From contig JAENZX010000024.1 of the NCBI GenBank assembly GCA_016841045.1, forward strand, positions 1-52,615: a stretch of 52,615 bases of DNA, read 5' to 3'. Source of the DNA: Thermincola carboxydiphila (GTDB lineage Bacteria; Bacillota; Thermincolia; Thermincolales; UBA2595). Shown here piece by piece: positions 9,212 through 16,434 of this stretch; the stretch's first letter is position 1, and each line of letters begins with the position of its first letter. The notes under the pieces are model-generated. The model searched no databases. It saw only the letters and a list, made by a program, of their open reading frames with translations, and was not told the origin of the DNA. The position numbers and the translations under genes were made by a program.

Positions 9212-10375
9212 TTGTCAGAAAAACGCAGGGTACTGATGGGAGTTGTTGGCGTTCTATTAATTTTGTCTGTGTTGGCCGGAGGTATTGCAACCGGTGCCCT
9301 CATAACAGATTATCGTAACCTGGGCACGTTAACCCGGGTTATTTCTTTGGTTAACAATTATTACATAGGAAATGCTAATACCAATGACATGATTAATGGA
9401 GCCATAAAAGGTATTGTTGATTCACTGGGGGATCCCTATTCAGTTTACATGCCTCCCAAGATGTATAAAGAACTTACAGAGCAGGTACAGGGAAGCTTCG
9501 GAGGAATCGGAATTCTGGTCGGTCAAAATAAGGAGCATATATATGTCGTCAGGCCAATAAAAGAAACTCCTGCTTCTAGAGCTGGACTTAAAGCTGATGA
9601 TGTTATTTATAAAATAGACGGCAAGGATACCAAAGAGATGGATATGGATGCCGCCGTGAATAAGATGCGCGGAAAGGTTGGGACTGAAGTTACCCTAACT
9701 GTATTCCGGCCATCGGATAAAAAGATGCATGATTTTAAGCTGACACGGGAGATAATCAAAGTACCTTCGGTGGAAGGAAAGATGATTCCTGGTACAGATA
9801 TAGCCTATATTGCTATTATGCAGTTTTCGGTTAATACTGACGAGCAGCTCGAAAAGGAACTCCGTGAAATGAAACTGGTGACTTCCGATGGGGAAGCCAC
9901 AAAAGCTAAAGGGGTTATCCTGGACTTAAGAGGTAATCCCGGGGGTGAACTGGAAGCCGCGGTTCGGGTAGCTGATTTATTTGTACCTAAGGGTACCATT
10001 GTATCTGTGGAGTATAAGGCGAAAAACGAAGAGGTTTACCCTGCTGATGACTACTATCTGAACCTTCCTATGGTAGTACTGGTGGATGGTAACAGCGCCA
10101 GTGCTTCTGAGATTGTTGCCGGGGCCATCAAAGATAGAAAAACAGGGACACTTGTGGGAACTAAGACCTTTGGAAAAGGTGTGGTGCAGTCACTTTACGA
10201 GCTGCAAAACTCTGCTGGGTTGAAACTAACCACTGGTAGATACCTGACTCCGCTCAGACATGATATTAATAAAAAGGGTATTGAACCTGACGTGAAGGTA
10301 GAGCAGCCTGAAAATGCGGATAAAGATGTTCAATTAGAGAAAGCCATCGAAATTTTAAAGACAAAGATGAAATAA
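9212..10375 (+). CDS. Carboxy-terminal processing protease, S41 family (CtpA/CtpB)
   Basis: This membrane-anchored serine protease has one N-terminal membrane helix (about 8-32), a PDZ domain (about 85-170) that gates access, and the S41 catalytic domain (about 180-365). The nucleophile is Ser297 in NSASASE and the base is Lys322 in TFGKG, 25 residues later as in CtpB and Prc. In Bacillus, CtpB cleaves a sporulation checkpoint protein; the substrate here is unknown. TTG 9212 is chosen because AGGTGGGTG ends six bases upstream. The same frame is open further upstream but lacks a ribosome site. A strong terminator follows. Confidence 0.92.
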   Translation: MSEKRRVLMGVVGVLLILSVLAGGIATGALITDYRNLGTLTRVISLVNNYYIGNANTNDMINGAIKGIVDSLGDPYSVYMPPKMYKELTEQVQGSFGGIGILVGQNKEHIYVVRPIKETPASRAGLKADDVIYKIDGKDTKEMDMDAAVNKMRGKVGTEVTLTVFRPSDKKMHDFKLTREIIKVPSVEGKMIPGTDIAYIAIMQFSVNTDEQLEKELREMKLVTSDGEATKAKGVILDLRGNPGGELEAAVRVADLFVPKGTIVSVEYKAKNEEVYPADDYYLNLPMVVLVDGNSASASEIVAGAIKDRKTGTLVGTKTFGKGVVQSLYELQNSAGLKLTTGRYLTPLRHDINKKGIEPDVKVEQPENADKDVQLEKAIEILKTKMK

Positions 10376-10380
10376 ATTGA

Positions 10381-10406
10381 AAGCCACGAATAATTCGTGG
10401 CTTTTT
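10381..10406 (+). terminator. Rho-independent terminator after ctpA-like gene
   Basis: AAGCCACGAA (10381-10390) pairs perfectly with TTCGTGGCTT (10394-10403) over a TAA loop, followed by TTT. Confidence 0.92.
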
Positions 10407-10442
10407 CATCAATTACGTTGTTAATGGAGACGGTGGAAGCCC

Positions 10443-11696
10443 ATGACCAATGCGTTGATTATAGTGAGTTCAATTCTGTATGAGTTTGCCTCGGCAATTT
10501 TTGATTACATGTTTTGGATTGTCATGGCCATTGTAGCTTTACAGTACAGAAAAATTGCCAAACACAGGGAAGAGATGTTTGGGATTGGCGGTTATACTGT
10601 TATCAGAGACACCCTTGCAGCTACCGGGTATGGTATAGCAGGGGGGCTTGCGGCCAGTTTTCTTCTGGTTATCACCGGAGTTAACCTGACCTCATTGGGT
10701 ATAGGCTATCTTTGGGTGCTAGCTCTATTATTAATGCTCATTAATCCCAGGTTTTTATGTTTTTCTTACTCCGGTGGAATAGTTGCCTTAAGCAAATTAA
10801 TTTTCGGCACTCCTGATATCGACATTCCTCAGCTCATGGGATTAATAGCTGTACTGCACCTGATAGAGAGCCTTCTAATCTATTTCAGTGGTCATGCCGG
10901 GGCTACTCCAATGTTTATCAAGAGGGATGACGGCAGCCTGGTAGGAGGGTTTACCCTGCAGAAGTTTTGGCCCTTACCGGTGGTAGCAGTGGCTGTAATT
11001 GCCTACCCTGAAGCACTGGGGTATACAATTCTCCCGGAAATGCCCGACTGGTGGCCAGCTATTAAGTTTGGACAGGAATTTTCGATTGCCTCGATAGGTG
11101 TTCTGCTTCCCCTTATTGTTGGACTTGGCTATGGTGACATAGCTCTAGCTCATACTCCTTCAGAAAAGAGCAGAATGTCAGCTACCAATCTTAGTCTTTT
11201 TAGCGTAGTCCTTTTGGGATTATCAATAATGGCTTCCCGATATGACATTTTGAAAATTGCCGCTGCCCTTTTTGCTCCTTTAGGACATGAAGCGGTTATA
11301 TATATTGGGAAAAGGACTGAAATGAAAAGGAAACCCTTGTATGTGAAGCCGGAACAAGGGGTGCGGCTTCTGGAAACTCTTCCTGATTCTCCTGCCAGGA
11401 AGGCCGGCCTGGCTTCGGGTGATGTGATTGTGAGTATTAACGGATATATTGTCAATTCCAGAAGGGAAATCGATTCAATTATCTTAACCCAGCCAGGTTT
11501 GGTAGAAATAGAGTATCTGGTTCATCGCCACAAAAGATGGAGAAGGGAACAAGTGAGGGTAAAGCCAAATCAGGTTTTAGGTATAATAACTGTCCCTGAA
11601 GGATATGAACTAATTTACACCGAGTTTAAGAATTCAAGTGTTATATTGCGGTTGATTGATAAATCGAGAAGTATATTCAGAAGAATATTCAAGTAA
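10443..11696 (+). CDS. Polytopic PDZ-domain membrane protein, MinJ-like
   Basis: The 417-residue protein has about eight hydrophobic segments over its first 300 residues and a C-terminal PDZ domain (about 315-380), with LLETLPDSPARKAGLASGDVI as the ligand-groove region in part. Size, layout and position after ftsE-ftsX-ctp match Bacillus subtilis MinJ (YvjD), which links DivIVA to MinD in division-site selection. Sequence identity to MinJ cannot be judged here, so the name is inferred from architecture and synteny. It lies alone between two terminators with a short leader. Confidence 0.75.
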   Translation: MTNALIIVSSILYEFASAIFDYMFWIVMAIVALQYRKIAKHREEMFGIGGYTVIRDTLAATGYGIAGGLAASFLLVITGVNLTSLGIGYLWVLALLLMLINPRFLCFSYSGGIVALSKLIFGTPDIDIPQLMGLIAVLHLIESLLIYFSGHAGATPMFIKRDDGSLVGGFTLQKFWPLPVVAVAVIAYPEALGYTILPEMPDWWPAIKFGQEFSIASIGVLLPLIVGLGYGDIALAHTPSEKSRMSATNLSLFSVVLLGLSIMASRYDILKIAAALFAPLGHEAVIYIGKRTEMKRKPLYVKPEQGVRLLETLPDSPARKAGLASGDVIVSINGYIVNSRREIDSIILTQPGLVEIEYLVHRHKRWRREQVRVKPNQVLGIITVPEGYELIYTEFKNSSVILRLIDKSRSIFRRIFK

Positions 11697-11862
11697 AGTA
11701 TTAAGATTTACTTGAATTATATGACAATATATTGTGCTGCTACTAATTGGTTATAAAAAATTAATGATTTAGACACAATTTATTCACATTTAGATTGTAC
11801 AATAGTGTTAGGGTATATTACATATTATTACCCCTAACTTCAACCTGATGGGAGAGATATAT

Positions 11863-12045
11863 ATGGAATGTCCTAGATGTAAGAGTGATAGGTATGTTGG
11901 AGTATTACATGCTATTCATAGAAAAGATGCTATCCTGGAAACTTGCTTTTGCAAGAACTGCTGTATAGAATTTAATACACGTAATGGTAAGCTGGTCGGT
12001 GTATACCGGGTTCTTGCCAATGGGAGAGTGCAGCAGATAAGTTAG
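11863..12045 (+). CDS. Small zinc-ribbon protein
   Basis: This 60-residue protein has two CxxC pairs (CPRC near residues 3-6 and CKNC near 30-33), which would form one zinc ribbon, followed by a short basic tail. ATG 11863 is preferred over ATG 11848 because GGGAGAG lies seven bases before it. It is a single-gene unit closed by a strong terminator. I do not recognise the family; a nucleic-acid or regulatory role is only a guess. Confidence 0.7.
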   Translation: MECPRCKSDRYVGVLHAIHRKDAILETCFCKNCCIEFNTRNGKLVGVYRVLANGRVQQIS

Positions 12046-12051
12046 AGAGTA

Positions 12052-12075
12052 GAGAGGCCTTCTGGGCCTCTTTTC
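12052..12075 (+). terminator. Rho-independent terminator after zinc-ribbon gene
   Basis: GAGGCC (12054-12059) pairs with GGCCTC (12065-12070), extended by A-T pairs, over TTCTG, followed by TTTTC. Confidence 0.85.
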
Positions 12076-12091
12076 TTATTATTTATTGCTG

Positions 12092-12249
12092 GACAAACCT
12101 TATATTTAGGGCTTTGAGGGTATGGGACATTTCCTCCGGGCGGCAACAGCTCAGCTTGTTACCGGATCGCTTGCGCTCTCCGACAAGCGGATGCCAGACT
12201 CGCCCTTCCGGAAAAGTCCCATACCCTCTTTCCTTTTCGAAGGTTTGTC
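12092..12249. repeat. Structured palindromic repeat, copy A
   Basis: A 158-bp nested inverted repeat. The outer arms GACAAACCTT (12092-12101) and AAGGTTTGTC (12240-12249) match perfectly. Inside, GAGGGTATGGGAC (12116-12128) pairs with GTCCCATACCCTC (12216-12228). Next come TTTCC/GGAAA, GGGCG/CGCCC (12138-12142 with 12201-12205) and GCTTGT/ACAAGC (12154-12159 with 12183-12188). The core from 12129 to 12215 resembles the core of a second copy near 16.3 kb, where the arms differ in sequence but still pair. The frame open across it (12114-12371) is not a gene. Confidence 0.85.
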
Positions 12250-12321
12250 ACCTTTTGGGGAAAGAGGCCAGGAAGGCTGCTTTTACGCGAGAGGAAAATA
12301 AAGATAAAAAGATAAATAAAA

Positions 12322-12465
12322 ATGGAATTAGATGTCCGCGGTGCAGAACTCTCAGAGGCGCAGGTCGATGAATGGTTAGTGGCAGACTATATTAATCAAA
12401 AATTTAGCAAACGCCTATACCAAATAAATAAAGAAAGAAAAACAAGAGGAAGCCTTGAGATATAG
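12322..12465 (+). CDS. Small acidic ORF upstream of a winged-helix gene
   Basis: A 47-codon frame opens with ATG at 12322 and reads MELDVRGAELSEAQVDEW and onward to a basic C-terminus. It overlaps the next gene's TTG start by 11 bp. The composition looks protein-like, but no strong ribosome site precedes it. It may be the remnant of a longer gene or a short coupled peptide. Family not recognised. Confidence 0.4.
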   Translation: MELDVRGAELSEAQVDEWLVADYINQKFSKRLYQINKERKTRGSLEI

Positions 12466-12775
12466 GCTTCCGATATTCCAAACCTTCAAAAACTCCAAGC
12501 TGCTTAGTAAAATTCCCGGTGGCGCACTTAAGCTCTATATTTATTTAGGGTTGTCCACGGATAACTGGGGCGTAGTGACCTGGGTTAGCCGTGAAACACT
12601 TATTAAATATTTTCAGAAAGATACCAGGACTGTAGACGGCTGGATTCAAAAGCTAAAGGACCTTAAACTTATTGAACGCATGCAGATGGAAGTAGACGGT
12701 GTATCATATACATTTCTGCGGCCATATGGCAATATACAAGAAGGTGTTACCAATGCGAAAGATATGCATAGATGA
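12455..12775 (+). CDS. Winged-helix DNA-binding protein, probably truncated
   Basis: This 106-residue protein has a helix-turn-helix region (about 22-85: ALKLYIYLGLS, then VSRETLIKYFQKDTRTVDGW) like the N-terminal winged helix of plasmid and phage replication initiators or DnaD-type proteins. TTG 12455 has GAGG about seven bases ahead. After its TGA, the same frame passes a second TGA and then stays open and protein-like to 12901. The gene therefore looks like the surviving front of a longer one. It lies in the repeat-rich accessory stretch and may derive from a mobile element. Confidence 0.6.
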   Translation: MRYRLPIFQTFKNSKLLSKIPGGALKLYIYLGLSTDNWGVVTWVSRETLIKYFQKDTRTVDGWIQKLKDLKLIERMQMEVDGVSYTFLRPYGNIQEGVTNAKDMHR

Positions 12776-12784
12776 AAGTTATGA

Positions 12785-12901
12785 CGCAAAGTCTTTGTCC
12801 TTGCTGCCTTAAAAGCATATACAGTGGAGACCCTAGAGGACGCAATCCGTGACGTGTGCGGAAGAAAAAATAATTCGCCCCCATATAGGGAGCGAACGTA
12901 A
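12785..12901 (+). pseudogene. Detached C-terminal segment of the winged-helix gene
   Basis: In frame with the preceding gene, after TGA codons at 12773 and 12782, a 38-codon open stretch contains LAALKAYTVETLEDAIRDV and reads like an amphipathic helix. It has no start codon or ribosome site of its own. A competing 26-codon frame (12772-12852), whose ATGA overlaps the upstream stop and which contains CPCC, is possible but weaker. Confidence 0.35.
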
Positions 12902-12916
12902 ATACAAAAAATAAAA

Positions 12917-13043
12917 AGTGGCATTTCTCACCCAAACTCCTTGCGTCTCGGAGTAACTCCGCGCCTTAGCCCGTTCAACCCCTTACGGAGTATTCTACGC
13001 AGCACTGCTGGAGAAAGACCGGCGGACTCTGGGATTAGCCACT
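12917..13043. repeat. Structured palindromic intergenic element
   Basis: Nested complementary segments: AGTGGC (12917-12922) with GCCACT (13038-13043), TTTCTC (12924-12929) with GAGAAA (13011-13016), GCGT (12943-12946) with ACGC (12997-13000), and ACTCCG (12956-12961) with CGGAGT (12986-12991). No reading frame crosses it convincingly. It could be a structured RNA or a palindromic repeat. I did not find a second close copy, though the element at the right edge shares the GGAGTAAC motif. Confidence 0.5.
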
Positions 13044-13172
13044 ATTTTTCATATATTTAAAATCTTGTATAAATAGTTTGCACCAGAAGTGAAGTATTTT
13101 AGTGGTTTTCCACGGTATTTGCCTCTTCTTCATTGGTATTTTGCCACAAAAATAATTAATTTAAACAAGGCG

Positions 13173-13370
13173 ATGAGTGGCAAAAGCGTGAGAGGTTTTG
13201 GTGGAGGGTGCAGCGCTAGGTGTGGGAAGAGTTTGGAGAATGGCAGCAGAACGGAGGTAAAGAAGCCTGCTTACTCCAAGTGTGTTAGGTGCGGGCTTGT
13301 ATATTGCAGTGAGTGTTGGGAGCCGGAGTTTTTTGAGCTTTGTCCGCGGTGTAGTCATAAGTGCTGTTAG
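13173..13370 (+). CDS. Small cysteine-rich putative zinc-finger protein
   Basis: The 65-residue frame carries a regular run of cysteine pairs (CSARC, CVRC, CSEC, CPRC and a terminal CC), as in treble-clef or B-box-like zinc fingers, which argues that it is expressed. The ATG at 13173 has only a weak, close AAGG site. The frame is open upstream to 13089, but that part does not look protein-like. Function unknown. Confidence 0.5.
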   Translation: MSGKSVRGFGGGCSARCGKSLENGSRTEVKKPAYSKCVRCGLVYCSECWEPEFFELCPRCSHKCC

Positions 13371-13568
13371 TTGAAGCTGTAACGGAGTGATTGAGTTGGT
13401 CTTGGACAGCTGAGGCCCGTTTGGGAAGACATCAAACAATCCGGGACAGATTTCGCCGAATTTTCTCGAATTCGGTTGTTTAATGCGCTAATTTAACCGG
13501 AATTATCATATAAAATTACTTTTGCTTTAATTTTTATTTACGTATTTGAAATTACTTCATTTTTTTCC
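13371..13568. other. Intergenic region with a CCGAATT hairpin
   Basis: No gene is seen. CCGAATT (13456-13462) pairs with AATTCGG (13469-13475), flanked by AACAA and TTGTT, giving a hairpin without a T tract. GTCTT and AAGAC around 13399-13429 form another possible arm pair. The rest is AT-rich. Confidence 0.4.
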
Positions 13569-13597
13569 TTTACAAGAATTGTGTTTTAGGGTACAAT
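13569..13597 (+). promoter_or_regulatory. Sigma-A promoter of the small membrane protein gene
   Basis: TTTACA (13569-13574) and TACAAT (13592-13597) are separated by 17 bp, one mismatch each from consensus, about 75 bp before the gene. Confidence 0.65.
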
Positions 13598-13671
13598 CCT
13601 TAACGTAGGGTAAATTTAGATAGTTTTGTTACCAACTTATAATGAGAGATTAAAGGTGGGAAGATTACCTC

Positions 13672-13920
13672 ATGTCAGGTAAAGTAGTCGCTATTATTAT
13701 AGGTTGTGCCGCTCTTTTAATAAATGTCCCGATGGGCTATTGGAGATCCATGGTCAGGAAATACTCATTCCAGTGGTTTCTGGCGATTCATCTGGCTGTC
13801 CCTGTAATCTATATGCTGAGGGTAAAGTCAGGTCTTGGTTATGGATATATTCCAGCCCTCGTGTTATTTGCGTTTATAGGCCAGGTCATTGGTGGTAAAC
13901 TGCCAGGACAGACCGGTTAA
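13672..13920 (+). CDS. Small integral membrane protein, unknown family
   Basis: The 82-residue protein has three hydrophobic segments (about 5-23, 35-50 and 58-75), with a basic loop after the first, and no catalytic motif. AAAGGTGGG lies about 11 bases before the ATG. It has its own promoter and is followed by the M-box leader of corA. I do not recognise a family. Confidence 0.65.
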   Translation: MSGKVVAIIIGCAALLINVPMGYWRSMVRKYSFQWFLAIHLAVPVIYMLRVKSGLGYGYIPALVLFAFIGQVIGGKLPGQTG

Positions 13921-13972
13921 ATTTCTGATTAATACGTAAATGCAAATTCGAGAGTTAAAATTTTATATTCTT

Positions 13973-14133
13973 CGTTAGGTGAGGCTTCTGCATAGATCAC
14001 ACGCTGCTGCCCGGAAATGTCGAGAGACGCCAATGGGTTAACAGGTATTACCGGATTAAGGTTTTATCTAATGCGGCTGGAACGTTTGTATCCTAGCTAT
14101 GCACGTGCTAAAGCTCAGACGAGGGAGATAGGC
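13973..14133 (+). ncRNA. M-box (ykoK) magnesium riboswitch
   Basis: The conserved M-box blocks appear in order: GTTAGGTGAGGCTTCTGC at the start, ACGCTGCTGCCCGGAAATGTC, GAGACGCCAATGGGT, then GCTAAAGCTC and CGAGGGAGATAGGC at the end. This RNA class binds Mg2+ and lowers expression of Mg2+ importers when Mg2+ is plentiful. Its target here is corA, 240 bp downstream, and a terminator follows the aptamer at once. The frame open across it (14017-14223) is not a gene. Confidence 0.93.
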
Positions 14134-14155
14134 ATTTTTATTATGCTATTTTTGA

Positions 14156-14185
14156 GACATCTTCCTCGCAGAAGATGTCTTTTTT
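14156..14185 (+). terminator. M-box expression-platform terminator
   Basis: GACATCTTC (14156-14164) pairs perfectly with GAAGATGTC (14171-14179) over CTCGCA, followed by six T. It sits 22 bases after the aptamer, as expected for Mg2+-induced termination. Confidence 0.9.
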
Positions 14186-14302
14186 GGAGTGTGAAATTTG
14201 ATGGACGGGGCACCTTGTTATAAATGTATTAAAAATAAACAATTTTTTTGGGGAGAACCTTACGTTAGTTGAAAGAAGGCTTTCTTTCACATCCCTTTGG
14301 TT

Positions 14303-14347
14303 AAAACTCCCTTAATTAGTGCGGTGCACTTTTAGGGGAGTTTTTTT
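14303..14347 (+). terminator. Second leader terminator directly before corA
   Basis: AAAACTCCC (14303-14311) pairs with GGGAGTTTT (14336-14344) over a 24-base loop that contains GTGCGGTGCAC, followed by a run of T. It lies in the leader between the M-box terminator and the corA ribosome site. It may be a second attenuator or a decoy with its own antiterminator. Confidence 0.7.
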
Positions 14348-14374
14348 ATATTAAAAATGAAAGGAGTGATTCCA

Positions 14375-15319
14375 TTGATCAAGATTTACAAGTCCAATGA
14401 ATACGGGCAGTTTTCTGAAGTTAACGAAATCGAAAAAGGCTGTTGGATAAATCTTGTGAACCCGAGCGAGTTAGAGATTCTAAGTATTTCACAGAGGTTG
14501 GGAATTGAACCTGACTATATTAAGGATCCTCTCGATGAGGAAGAAAAGTCAAGGGTCGAACGGGACAATGGAACGCTTCTGATTATTGTTGATATACCTG
14601 TGATAAATACGGACGATGACCTGTCGACTTTTGATACAATACCTCTTGGTATGATTGTAGTTGACGATGACTATTTCGTCACTGTATGTTTGAAAGATAA
14701 CCCTATTATCGCGGAATTTGCTTCACACCGGGTTAAGGGCTTTTTTACTTTCAAGAAGACGAGGTTCATTCTCCAAGTGCTGGACAAGATCGCGACCTAT
14801 TACCTCAGATACCTAAAGCAGATTAACAGGGAAACTGACCACATTGAAAGACAGCTTCACAAATCCATGAAAAATCAGGAGTTATTCTCACTGCTCAACC
14901 TTGAGAAGAGCTTGGTATATTTTACAACTTCACTTCGTTCTAATCAAAGTGTTATGGAAAAGATTTTACGGGCAAAGTTTCTTAAGATGTATCCTGAAGA
15001 TGAGGATATTATGGAAGATGCCATAATTGAGAACAAGCAGGCTATAGAGATGGCGCATATATACAGCAACATATTAAGTGGAATGATGAATACTTTTGCA
15101 TCAGTTATTTCCAACAATCTAAACATAGTGATGAAGTTCCTTACTTCAATTACAATTGTACTGTCTATCCCCACAATGGTGGCTTCATTCTTCGGTATGA
15201 ACGTACCACTGCCTTTTAATTTTGAGCATTATAACAATTCTTTTATTTCAATAATTTTCATCACTTTATTAGGTTCAGCTGCTGCAGTAGTATATCTGGC
15301 AAAGAAAAGGATGTTTTGA
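14375..15319 (+). CDS. corA: CorA family magnesium transporter
   Basis: CorA forms a pentameric Mg2+ channel in the cytoplasmic membrane. The 314-residue protein has the large N-terminal cytoplasmic domain and long stalk helix. Two C-terminal membrane segments follow, with the signature GMN at about 274-276 as the selectivity filter and a basic tail. TTG 14375 is chosen because AAGGAGTGA ends five bases upstream; the in-frame ATG at 14357 lies ahead of that site. The M-box and two terminators in the leader indicate control by intracellular Mg2+. A terminator closes the unit. Confidence 0.93.
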   Translation: MIKIYKSNEYGQFSEVNEIEKGCWINLVNPSELEILSISQRLGIEPDYIKDPLDEEEKSRVERDNGTLLIIVDIPVINTDDDLSTFDTIPLGMIVVDDDYFVTVCLKDNPIIAEFASHRVKGFFTFKKTRFILQVLDKIATYYLRYLKQINRETDHIERQLHKSMKNQELFSLLNLEKSLVYFTTSLRSNQSVMEKILRAKFLKMYPEDEDIMEDAIIENKQAIEMAHIYSNILSGMMNTFASVISNNLNIVMKFLTSITIVLSIPTMVASFFGMNVPLPFNFEHYNNSFISIIFITLLGSAAAVVYLAKKRMF

Positions 15320-15325
15320 GACGCT

Positions 15326-15356
15326 AACCCCGCAGAACTGTTGCGGGGTTGTTTGT
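15326..15356 (+). terminator. Rho-independent terminator after corA
   Basis: AACCCCGCA (15326-15334) pairs with TGCGGGGTT (15342-15350), followed by GTTTGTT. Confidence 0.82.
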
Positions 15357-15440
15357 TAATTAGGTTAATTGAATTGATAGTTTATATATGGTAATCTTTA
15401 AGTATGGAAGCACATGTTTGTATTAGGAGAAGCGATAAAA

Positions 15441-16238
15441 ATGAGACGTTTTCTAAATGGTGATTCATACGATACTTCTGCCGGTACTCCCCGCCGCATT
15501 TGGGACCGACTGTCTTTAAACAGCCGCTGGTACTTTGTCTACGGATATGCCAACGAGGTTGTTAAGGCACGTGCCCTGGCGGTAAAGGGAATTTACGATA
15601 CTAAAGCCTGGGTGGAGTCTTCTTATAATATTTTTAGGCTGATTGAAGGGTGTGGGGGCAGAATTCACCTGCGCGGACTGGATAACATCCGAGCGTGCAA
15701 AGGTCCCACGGCTTTCATAAGCAATCACATGAGTACTCTTGAAACTTTCGTTTTCCCGTGTATTATAGCGCCTCACATGGAGGTAACTTTTGTTGTCAAA
15801 GAAAGTCTGGTTAAGCATCCTGTGTTCGGACCGGTAATGCGTGCCCGAAACCCTATAGTTGTTGGGAGAACTAACGCCAGAGAGGATTTTCAAAAGGTGA
15901 TGAGTGAAGGAAAACGCCTGCTTGCCGACGGGACCTCCCTGATTATCTTCCCCCAAAGCACCCGGACTGTCGAGTTCATACCTGAAGAGTTTAACTCTCT
16001 GGGTATCAAGCTGGCAAGAGCGGCCGGTGTGCAGGTTCTGCCCATAGCTATCAGAACTGATTTCTGGGGAAACGGTAAAGTACTCAAAGATCTTGGCCCG
16101 GTTGACCGAAGCGCCCCGATTCATATGACCTTTGGGGAGCCCTTCTTTGTGGAGGGGAGCGGTAAAGAGGAACACAAGAGAGTGGTTGAGTTTGTATCGG
16201 AGCATGTTAGTTCGTGGGGCGTGCCTGTGCGTGTGTGA
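15441..16238 (+). CDS. PlsC-like lysophospholipid acyltransferase, HX4E variant
   Basis: The 265-residue protein belongs to the PlsC/LPLAT superfamily, which adds acyl chains to lysophospholipids or glycerol phosphate. Block I reads NHMSTLE (His96, Glu101), so the usual HX4D has glutamate in place of aspartate. Block III reads FPQSTRT (about 170-176) instead of FPEGTRS. The N-terminal 80 residues are unusually long and poor in membrane segments. ATG 15441 lies about 12 bases after AGGAGA; an ATG at 15414 has no site. It is a single-gene unit ending in a terminator that is interrupted by a structured repeat. Substrate unknown. Confidence 0.82.
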   Translation: MRRFLNGDSYDTSAGTPRRIWDRLSLNSRWYFVYGYANEVVKARALAVKGIYDTKAWVESSYNIFRLIEGCGGRIHLRGLDNIRACKGPTAFISNHMSTLETFVFPCIIAPHMEVTFVVKESLVKHPVFGPVMRARNPIVVGRTNAREDFQKVMSEGKRLLADGTSLIIFPQSTRTVEFIPEEFNSLGIKLARAAGVQVLPIAIRTDFWGNGKVLKDLGPVDRSAPIHMTFGEPFFVEGSGKEEHKRVVEFVSEHVSSWGVPVRV

Positions 16239-16434
16239 AAAAACACCCCGCTTTTTAAGGGGTTAAACTTAGGCTGGATGGGATGGATATTTCCTCCAGG
16301 GTGGCTACAACTCAGTTGGTTTCCCGAATCGCTCCTTCGTCGCTCTTCGACCAACGGATGTCAGACTCACCCTTCCGGAAAAATCCATCCCATCTTTCTA
16401 AAAGTGCCCCCCCGTCGGCGGGGCGTTTTTTCAC
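16235..16434. repeat. Structured repeat, copy B, inside a terminator stem
   Basis: Outer arms GTGAAAAAACACCCCGC (16235-16251) and GCGGGGCGTTTTTTCAC (16418-16434) match at 16 of 17 positions and look like the two halves of the terminator of the preceding gene. Between them lies copy B. GATGGGATGGAT (16277-16288) pairs with ATCCATCCCATC (16383-16394), then TTTCC/GGAAA, GGGTG/CACCC (16299-16303 with 16368-16372) and GTTGGT/ACCAAC (16315-16320 with 16350-16355). The core resembles copy A at 12.1 kb, with paired substitutions in the stems. The right half can also form a short GCCCC/GGGGC terminator hairpin by itself. Confidence 0.85.

Noticed and set aside
12092-12249. Integron attC site
   Set aside because: The paired RYYYAAC and GTTRRRY ends are missing, and no integrase or cassette genes are near.
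12114-12371. 85-codon open frame
   Set aside because: It lies across structured repeat A, and its composition follows the palindrome.
12773-12784. Selenocysteine readthrough at the two TGA codons
   Set aside because: A winged-helix protein has no known use for selenocysteine. Two TGA codons nine bases apart and no clear SECIS hairpin make decay the simpler reading.
14017-14223. 68-codon open frame
   Set aside because: It runs through the conserved M-box aptamer and its terminator.
15516-16205. 229-codon frame on the minus strand
   Set aside because: Antisense to the acyltransferase gene, whose motifs and ribosome site are clear; no minus-strand start signal.
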